Notes under the pieces: generated by a model
The model's database searches: none
Told to the model about the DNA's origin: nothing
What the model saw: only the letters and a program-made list of their open reading frames with translations
In this document: positions 9,001-15,800 of the stretch, in pieces
Layout: each line of letters starts with the position of its first letter
Numbering within the stretch: the first letter of the stretch is position 1
Made by a program: the position numbers and the translations under genes
Source: Amycolatopsis tolypomycina
GTDB taxonomy: Bacteria; Actinomycetota; Actinomycetes; Mycobacteriales; Pseudonocardiaceae
Direction of reading: 5' to 3'
Length of the DNA: 64,000 nucleotides
NCBI RefSeq assembly: GCF_900105945.1
Contig: NZ_FNSO01000004.1
Span: 2,976,001-3,040,000 of the forward strand

Positions 9001-9364
9001 CGCGCGGGACGGGAAAGCCCTGCGCGAGGCGCTTTCGGGGTTGCGGGACCGGCTCGCGGCCGATCCGCCGGACCTCGCCGACGTCGCCTACACCCTCGCC
9101 GTCGGCCGCCGGGAGCTCGCCGTCCGGGCGGCGGTGGTCGCGACGACCGCGGCCGAGGCCGTCGCCGCCCTCGACACGCTGCTCGACGAGGGGACGGATC
9201 TGGCCGGGGCGCCCGGCGCGGCCCGGGAACTGGCCGCCCGCTGGGTCGGCGGCGCCGCGGTCGACTGGGTCGCGAGGCACGACGGCGCCCGCCCCGGCCG
9301 GGTGCCGCTGCCCGGTTATCCGTTCCAGCGCAGCAGGTTCTGGATCGATCCGCCGGCTCGGTGA
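6011..9364 (+). CDS. hybrid NRPS-PKS protein, A-T-KS (no AT)
   Basis: First assembly-line protein. The adenylation domain (about 1-465) shows YVLFTSGSTGTPKA, NGYGATEVTF, YRTGDLG and LTVSGKLDEE; the specificity positions I read are D-A-P-H-L-G-G-F-A-K, which I do not recognise. A carrier domain follows (DVGGHSL, Ser about 497), then a ketosynthase (about 555-970) with active Cys at about residue 732 (SACSSSL) and both catalytic His segments (EAHGSGTPLGD, KTNIGHLD). After the KS comes only a KS-AT linker joined directly to a post-AT linker (LPGYPFQRSRFW), so the acyltransferase has been lost. GTG 6011 is the first in-frame start, but conserved A-domain sequence extends upstream; see 5863-5931. 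Confidence 0.85.
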   Translation: MVSYGSLAALAGGQAARLLDAGVRPGEFVGLVTGHGTRAISAVLGTLAAGCTYVPLDPTFPRDRLAHQVAAARVTALLADPEHLELAEALCRTGSARVVPSGTDTGADTAPLPVPDPDPDAPAYVLFTSGSTGTPKAVAQTHRNLLHVVDNQIATLGITAADRLSLLASFGFDAAIPDLYPALLTGAAVVPVDVRAHGVAHAARELARHRVTVYHSTPTVYRYLLEALDGDLPSVRTVLLGGEQATYADVRRGRFAPDCVFVNGYGATEVTFAAQYRLTAADVDDNAAGPLPIGTALPGYTLTVLDGGELEVSGEYLVDGYFDQPSPAFGSKDGVRTYRTGDLGRLRPDGTVVCLGRLDRQVKVRGFRIELTEVEARLGEQPEVAEARAIVRGGALLAYVVPVAGSRPDGTALRAALAGVLPGHAVPTAVTVVPVFPLTVSGKLDEEALPDPRPAEVPEPAAPMTPAQRRVHAIWCAVLGHDRVGTTDAFFDVGGHSLLLGTVQQRLAAEFGAEVPLLALLEHPTVAAQAAYLEPSTSDAEPALADEAGEDEPGSDLIAVVGLACRFPGAPDADAFWWNLCAGTDAIHDYTDDELAALGIGPGLRADPAHVRAGGRLAHVEDFDAGFFGFGPDEAALTDPQHRLFLETAWHALEDAGRDPAREHGPVGVFTSTSVNRYFLFHLFGNPAVTGDVDPDDWEGRLPGRQLADHLPGQVAYRLGLTGPAVAVQSACSSSLAAVGLAAQSLAEYRCDLAIAGGVSVTWPRYRAGGMASPDGRCRSFDAAADGAGFGSGAGAVVLRRLSDALADADHIHAVLPGWAMTNDGGDRAGYAVPSPAGQAAAIAEALAVAEVDPAEVRLVEAHGSGTPLGDAIEVAALNRVYRDVPAGTCALGSVKTNIGHLDAAAGVAGLIKAVLSVRHGVIPPNLHFTAPHPEVDLAGGPCYVPVKAADWPAVPRRVAGVSAFGMGGTNVHVLVEEPPVPVPRVTADGPHVLPVSARDGKALREALSGLRDRLAADPPDLADVAYTLAVGRRELAVRAAVVATTAAEAVAALDTLLDEGTDLAGAPGAARELAARWVGGAAVDWVARHDGARPGRVPLPGYPFQRSRFWIDPPAR

Positions 9365-9391
9365 ACCACCGCTGAGCCGCACGCACGACAA

Positions 9392-9413
9392 CACGGCCGC
9401 CACCGCGGCCGTG
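9392..9413. promoter_or_regulatory. hairpin between first and second NRPS genes
   Basis: CACGGCCGC and GCGGCCGTG pair perfectly around a CACC loop, 20 bp before the TTG start of the next gene, with no T-run. It may be a partial terminator or an mRNA-processing element that sets the ratio of the two megaenzymes. Confidence 0.45.
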
Positions 9414-9432
9414 CCGAACTGGGGAGTTCACG

Positions 9433-12400
9433 TTGACCGACACGTTGCCCGGCACGGGCATCGACGGCCCGGCCCTGTCTTCGCCGACACTGTCCGATAC
9501 GGACACCACGGTCGCCGCGTTGATCCTGGCCCAGGCGGGGCGGACGCCGGCCGCGCTCGCCGTGCGGCAGGGCACCGCCCGGCTCACCTACGCCGAGCTC
9601 GTCGCCGCGGCCTGGGGCGTGGCCGCCGCCCTGCGCGAACGCGGGGCCGGTCCGGAGACCCGGGTGGGGGTGTGCGCGCACCGGACGCCCGCCCTGGTGA
9701 CCACCGTCCTCGGCGTCCTGTTCTCCGGCGCCTGCTACGTCCCGCTCGAGCCGGGCGGCCCGCGGGCCCGGCTGTCGGGGATCGTCGCCGACGCCGGGGT
9801 CTCGCTGGTCATCGGCGACGCCGCGGTCGCGGAATTCGGGCCCGAGCGCGGGATCGGCGTCCCGCCGCCCGCCGCGCCCGGGGTCTGCCCGGCCACGCCG
9901 GACAGCACCGCGCACGTGCTCTACACCTCCGGGTCGACCGGACGGCCGAAGGGCGTGCTCACCACCCACCGCAACATCGTCGCGTTCGCCGCCGGGTTCG
10001 CCGGGCGGCTGGGCGTCGGCCCGGGCACCCGCGCGCTCGGCATCGCCTCGCCCGGCTTCGACGCGTTCACCATGGACGTCTTCGTGCCGCTGATGACCGG
10101 CGGGTCGGTGCAGCTGGTGGGCTCGGCCGACCGCGCGGACCCGGAACGGCTGCGCCGGTTCATCGTCGAGCACGAGGTGAACTGGGGGTTCATCACCCCG
10201 ACCCTGCTGTCGCTGCTCGACCCGGAAGACGTGCCCGGCTGGCGGACCATCGCCTGCGGCGGCGAGCCGGTGCCCGCCGCGCTGGCCGCCCGCTGGCTGC
10301 CCGGCCGCCGGTTCTTCAACGCCTACGGCCCGACCGAGACGACCGTCGTCGTGCTCACCGACGAGGTGACCGGCATCCCGGCCGACCCGCTGCCGCTGGG
10401 CACGCCGACGCCGAACCACCGCGCGCACGTCGTCGACGCCGACCTGCGGCCGGTCCCGCCGGGCGAGGTGGGCGAGCTGGTCATCGGCGGGCCCGGCCTG
10501 GCCGCGGGCTACCTGAACAGCCCGGAGCTGACCGCGCGGAAGTTCGTCGCGGACCCGTTCACGCCGGGGGAGCGGCTCTACCGCACCGGCGACCTGGCCC
10601 GGCTGCGCCCCGACGGCAGGCTGGAGTTCGCCGGCCGCGCCGACCGCCAGGTGAAGGTCCGCGGCCAGCGGATCGAGCTCGGCGAGGTCGAGGCCGCGCT
10701 CGGCGCCCACCCGGACGTCGACGCCGTCGCGGTCGAAGCCGTGCCGGGCCCCGGCGGCACCCGGCTGGTCGCCTTCCTCACCCCGGAAGCGGCCCCGGCC
10801 GACGAGGACATCCACGCGTACGCGGGGGACCGGCTGACCGAGGCGATGCGGCCGGCCGCGATCCGGCGCCTGGCCGAGCTGCCCGTCAACACCGTCACCG
10901 GCAAGATCGACCGGCCCGCCCTGCGGGCGCTGGCCGAGGCCGAGCCGGCGGACGCACCCGAGGCAGGATCGCCGGTGGAGGCCGTGTGGCGGCGGGTGCT
11001 CGGCCCGGGGGCGGGCACCGGCTTCCTGTTGTCCGGCGGGGACTCGATCGCCGCGATGCGGCTGGTCGCGGCGCTGCGGGCCGAGTTCGCCGCCGACGTC
11101 TCCGTCGAAGACGTCTTCGCCGGGGGCACTCTCGACGGGCTCGCGCGGCGGGTGGCCGAGGCCGCGCCGCTCACCGGCGCGAGCCTGACGACCGGGCACG
11201 CCCCGGCGTTGTCCCCGCCGCAGCGGCGGCTGTGGTTCCTCGACCAGCTCGCCCCGGACGCGGCGCCGTACAACATCGCGATGGCGTTCCGGCTGACCGG
11301 TCCCCTCGACGTCGAGGCGCTGCAGGCCGCGCTGCGGGCGGTCGCCGAGCGGCATGACGTGCTGCGCTGGCGCATCCGGCCGGTCGACGGCGTCCCGCGG
11401 GCCGAGTGCCTGCCCGCCGACGACGTCCCCTTGCCGGTCGTCCCGGTGGCCACCGCCGCCGTGGCCGCCCGGCTGGCCGCCGACGCGGCGACCCCGGTCC
11501 GGCTCGACCGCGAACCGCCGTGGCGGGTGCGGCTCTACGAGCTGGGGCCGGACGAGCACGTCCTCGGGATGACCCTGCACCACGCCGTGTTCGACGGCTG
11601 GTCGCAGGAGCTCCTCTGCGCCGACCTCACCGCGGCCTACCGCGGCGAGGCGTTGCCACCCCTGCCGGTGTCCTATGCGGACTACGCGGTCTGGCGCGCC
11701 GACCGCGACTGCCGCCGGGAAGCGGTCGACCTGGCCTGGTGGACGGACCACCTGGCGGGCATATCGTCCACAGTGGACTTGCCGCGGGACCGGCCGCGCC
11801 CGGCCGTGCAGACCTACCGCGGCGCCAGTCATCGCCAGGCGTTCCCCGGCGGTGTCGCCGAGGCCGTCGGCGAGCTGGCCCAGCGCACCGGGACCACCCG
11901 CGCCGGCGTGCTGCTGGCGGCGTTCGGGCAGCTGCTGCGCCGGCTCACCGGCGGGGCCGACCACCTGGTCGCCACCGTCGTCGCGGACCGGCAGCTGGCC
12001 GAAACCCAGGACGTCGCCGGGTTCTTCGTGGACATCGTCCCGGTGCGGCTGCGGGCCGGCGACGCGGACTTCACCACGCTCGTGCGCGCCGGCGGCGAGG
12101 AGCTCCTGGCCGCCACCGCCCACCCGGCAGCGCCGATCGACCGGCTCGTCGACGCGCTCGGCGTGCCACGCGACCCGTCCCGGGCGCCGCTCGTACAGGT
12201 GATGGTCAACGTCCTGAACTTCGCCGAACCGCGGCTCGGCCTGCCCGGGGTGCGCGCGGACTGGCTGCCGGTCGAGAAGCCCGGCTCGCCGTTCGACCTG
12301 ACCGTCTACGTCCTCGAACACGGCATCGAGCTGCTCTACAACCCCGACCTGTTCGACGCGGCCCGGATGTCCGCGCTGGCCGAGGACTTCACGGCGTTGC

Positions 12401-12894
12401 TCGCCGCGCTCGTCGCCGAGCCGGAGCGCCCGGCGGCGGAGTGTGCACCGGAACTGCCCCGGGCCGCCGTCCGCACTGCCGCGCCGGGGGCCGCCGTCCG
12501 GGCCCCGGCCCGGGCGGATCCGGTCGTCCCGGTCGCCGATCCGGCCGCGCTGGCCGCCACCGAGGCCGTCATCGCGGCGGTCTGGCGGGAGGTGCTCGGC
12601 CGCGATCGCGTGGGCGTGACCGACAACTTCTTCGACATCGGCGGGCATTCGCTCGCATTGGCCCGCGTCCACGCCGAGGTCACCGCCCGGCTCGGCCGCC
12701 GCATCCCGATGGTGGACCTGTTCACCCACCCCACCGTCCGCGCCCTCGCCACCCACCTGCACGCGGGGGCCGCGCCCAGCCCGGAGCTCGCCCGCGCCGC
12801 CGAGCGGGTCGCCGCCCGCCGGGGGCGCACCCCGTCCAGAAGACCCCGCCGCAGTGCCGGCACGACCGGCCAGGAACAGGAGCGACCGCTGTGA
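9433..12894 (+). CDS. NRPS, A-T-C-T
   Basis: 1153-residue synthetase. Adenylation domain (about 30-500) has HVLYTSGSTGRPKG, NAYGPTETT, YRTGDLA and VNTVTGKIDR; my reading of the pocket is D-A-M-F-A-G-A-V-V-K, suggesting a small or aliphatic residue but no named substrate. The first carrier (LLSGGDSIAAM, Ser about 538) has the GGDS form usual before condensation domains. The C domain (about 590-1010) has the catalytic LHHAVFDGW near 717. A second carrier (DIGGHSLAL, Ser 1073) ends the protein and has no A domain of its own. Start is TTG 9433 with GGGGAG upstream. The C-terminal 50 residues are Arg-rich and may dock to the next protein. The 3' end overlaps the PKS gene by 4 nt. Confidence 0.9.
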   Translation: MTDTLPGTGIDGPALSSPTLSDTDTTVAALILAQAGRTPAALAVRQGTARLTYAELVAAAWGVAAALRERGAGPETRVGVCAHRTPALVTTVLGVLFSGACYVPLEPGGPRARLSGIVADAGVSLVIGDAAVAEFGPERGIGVPPPAAPGVCPATPDSTAHVLYTSGSTGRPKGVLTTHRNIVAFAAGFAGRLGVGPGTRALGIASPGFDAFTMDVFVPLMTGGSVQLVGSADRADPERLRRFIVEHEVNWGFITPTLLSLLDPEDVPGWRTIACGGEPVPAALAARWLPGRRFFNAYGPTETTVVVLTDEVTGIPADPLPLGTPTPNHRAHVVDADLRPVPPGEVGELVIGGPGLAAGYLNSPELTARKFVADPFTPGERLYRTGDLARLRPDGRLEFAGRADRQVKVRGQRIELGEVEAALGAHPDVDAVAVEAVPGPGGTRLVAFLTPEAAPADEDIHAYAGDRLTEAMRPAAIRRLAELPVNTVTGKIDRPALRALAEAEPADAPEAGSPVEAVWRRVLGPGAGTGFLLSGGDSIAAMRLVAALRAEFAADVSVEDVFAGGTLDGLARRVAEAAPLTGASLTTGHAPALSPPQRRLWFLDQLAPDAAPYNIAMAFRLTGPLDVEALQAALRAVAERHDVLRWRIRPVDGVPRAECLPADDVPLPVVPVATAAVAARLAADAATPVRLDREPPWRVRLYELGPDEHVLGMTLHHAVFDGWSQELLCADLTAAYRGEALPPLPVSYADYAVWRADRDCRREAVDLAWWTDHLAGISSTVDLPRDRPRPAVQTYRGASHRQAFPGGVAEAVGELAQRTGTTRAGVLLAAFGQLLRRLTGGADHLVATVVADRQLAETQDVAGFFVDIVPVRLRAGDADFTTLVRAGGEELLAATAHPAAPIDRLVDALGVPRDPSRAPLVQVMVNVLNFAEPRLGLPGVRADWLPVEKPGSPFDLTVYVLEHGIELLYNPDLFDAARMSALAEDFTALLAALVAEPERPAAECAPELPRAAVRTAAPGAAVRAPARADPVVPVADPAALAATEAVIAAVWREVLGRDRVGVTDNFFDIGGHSLALARVHAEVTARLGRRIPMVDLFTHPTVRALATHLHAGAAPSPELARAAERVAARRGRTPSRRPRRSAGTTGQEQERPL
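11766..11778. repeat. perfect palindrome GTCCACAGTGGAC, first of six in the cluster
   Basis: The 13-bp palindrome GTCCAC(A/T)GTGGAC recurs at 17264-17276, 17729-17741, 25265-25277, 28572-28584 and 29825-29837, all inside genes of the biosynthetic operon and always read as Ser-Thr-Val-Asp with the rare Thr codons ACA or ACT. Near copies are at 13893, 19572, 20181 and 41818. Function unknown. Confidence 0.75.
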
Positions 12895-15800
12895 CCCACG
12901 ACCTCGAACCCGACCCCGGCACCGAGCCGATCGCCATCGTCGGGATGGCCGCCCGCGTTCCCGGAGCCGGTGATCTCCGCCAGTTCTGGCGCAACCTCGT
13001 CGACGGCGTCGAGTCCATCAAGCCCGCCACGCGCGAGGAACTGCTCGCCCGCGGCGCGGATCCGGCCACTTTGGACGATCCCAGCTGGGTCAACGCCACC
13101 ACGGTGGTCGAGGGCTTCGACGAGTTCGACGCCGACCTGTTCGGCATGACCAGCCGCGAAGCCGAGATCACCGACCCGCAGCACCGCGTGTTCCTCGAAG
13201 CCTGCCACTCGGCGCTCACCGACGGCGGCTACGACCCGGCCCGCTACCGCGGCGCGATCGGCGTCTACGGCGGCACCGGGCGGACCGGCTACCTGGTCGA
13301 GAACCTGCTGCGCAACGAGCGCGTGATGGCCTCGCAGCACGGCGGCATCGGGATGTCGACCGGCAACCAGCCCAGCTACCTGACGACGTCGGTGTCCTAC
13401 AAGCTGAACCTGCGCGGGCCGAGCCTGGCCATCCACACCGCGTGCTCGACGTCGCTGGTCGCGGTGCACCTGGCCTGCGAGGCCCTGCGCAACGGCGAAT
13501 GCGACATGGCGCTGGCCGGCGGCGTGAACCTGGAGATGCCGCACGGCATCGGGTACATGGGCGTCGACGGCTTCACCTCGCCGGACGGGCACGTCCGCGC
13601 GTTCGACGCCGGCGCCAACGGCACGGTCTGGAGCAGCGGCGTCGGCGTCGTCCTGGTCAAGCGGCTGTCGCAGGCACTGGCAGACGGCGACCACATCCGG
13701 GCGGTCGTGCTCGGCAACGCGATCAACAACGACGGCGCGACGAAGGTCGGCTTCTCCGCGCCGAGCGTCGCCGGCCAGACCGAGGCGATCGCGCAGGCGG
13801 TCGGCATGGCCGGGGTCGACCCGCGCACCATCGGCTACGTCGAGGCGCACGGCACCGGAACCGCGCTGGGCGACCCGATCGAGATCACCTCGCTGTCCAC
13901 TGTGTACGGACACGGCGCCGCGGACACCGGCTGGTGCGCCATCGGCTCGGTGAAGTCGAACATCGGCCACCTGTCCCAGGCGGCCGGCGTGGTGGCGCTG
14001 ATCAAGACCGTCCTCGCGATGGAGCACGGGCTGATCCCGCCGACCATCAACTACGAGGAGCCCAACCCGGGCATCGACTTCCCGCGCAGCCCGTTCTACC
14101 CCGTGCGGACGGTGACCAAGTGGGAGGCGGCCCCCACCCCGCGCCGGGCCGGCGTGAGCTCGTTCGGCGTCGGCGGCACGAACGCCCACCTGGTGCTGGA
14201 GGAGGCCCCGCCGTCCCGGCTGACGCGGCGGCCGCACCCTGCGCACCTGCTGCGGGTCTCCGCGAAGTCACCGGAAACCCTGGCCACCGCGGTCGAACGG
14301 CTCGCCGACCGGCTGGCCGGGGACGTCGACCTCGACCTCGCCGACGTCGCCCACACCCTCGCCGCCGGGCGCACCGAGTACCCGCACCGCGCGGTCGTCG
14401 TCGCCCGCGACCCCGAAGACGCGGTCGACGGCCTGCGCGACCCGCGGCGCCTGGTGACCGCGCAGGCGGCCGAGCTCAAGGTGGCGTTCCTGTTCAGCGG
14501 ACAGGGATCGCAGTACGCGGGCATGGGCGCCGAGCTGTACCGCAGCGAGCCCGTGTTCGCCGCGGCCGTGGACGAGTGCTGCGAGCTGGCCGGCGTGGCG
14601 GGCCTGAAGGAGCTGATCTTCGACCGCGGCGGGGACGCGAAGCTGCGCGAGACCCGCTACACCCAGCCCGCGCTGTTCGTCGTCGAGTACGCGCTGGCGA
14701 TGCTGTGGCACAGCTGGGGCGTGCGGCCCGGGGCGATGATCGGGCACTCCGTCGGCGAGTACGTCGCCGCGACCGTCGCGGGGGTGTTCACCCTGGCCGA
14801 CGCGGTGGCGCTGGTCGTCCGGCGGGGCGAGCTGATGCAGTCGATGCCCGCGGGCGCGATGCTCGCCGTCCAGCTCGACGAAGAGGCCGTGACGCAGCGG
14901 CTGCCCGAGGGCCTCGCGATCGCCGGGGTCAACGGCCCGGGCACCTGCGTCGTCGCCGGGCCTTCGGAGGCGGTCGCGGACTTCGCCGCGCTGCTGCGCT
15001 CGAGTGACGTGCAGTGCCGCGAGCTGGTGACCTCGCACGCCTTCCACTCGCCGATGATGGACCCGATCCTGGCCGGGTTCACCGAGGCCGTCGCCGCGGT
15101 GCCGCGGTCGGCGCCGTCGCTGCCGTTCCTGTCGAACCTGGCCGGCGGCTGGATCACCGACGCCCAGGCCACCGATCCGGCCTACTGGGCCGCCCACCTG
15201 CGCCAGGCGGTCCGGTTCGGCGACTGCGTCCGGACGCTGTTCGACGGCGGCGACCGTTGGGCGCTCGTCGAATGCGGGCCGGGGCACCAGCTGGCCGGGC
15301 TCGCCCGCGGCCAGGTGCCGAAGGGCCTGCCCGCACCGCAGCCGAGCCTGCCCGGCCGCACCGACCGCGAAGGCGACGTCGAAACGCTCTACGCCGCGGC
15401 CGGTCTCCTGTGGACACACGGGGTCTCCGTCGAGTCGGCCGTTCCCGCGCAGCGCGTGCCCCTGCCGGGCTACCCCTACGCCCGCAAGCGCTACTGGATC
15501 GACCCCGACCCGGCCGGGACGGTCGCCGCCCCGGTGCGGCCGAGCGGGCCGCTGCCCCTCGACGAGTGGTTCGCCGTGCCCTCCTGGCGCCAGGCCGGCC
15601 CGGAGCTGCGGCGCGAGCCGTTCGCGTCGTGTCTCGCGTTCGTCGACGACGACGTCCTGCCGGGCCTGCTGCACGACGCCGGGGTCACCGTCACCGAAGT
15701 CCGGCCGGGCACCGAGTTCGCCGCCGTCGAGGGCGGCTTCACCGTGCGGCCCGGCGTCCGCGAGGACTACGACGCCCTCGTCGCCGCCCTCGGGACGCGC

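Noticed and set aside
5792..9403. 1203-codon open frame on the reverse strand opposite the first NRPS gene, and similar very long antisense frames at 9316-12762, 14268-18011, 17893-21039 and 20637-26297
   Set aside because: They are Arg/Gly/Ala/His-rich shadows created by strong G/C third-position bias in the real genes. They have no domains, and the opposite strand carries clear NRPS/PKS motifs.
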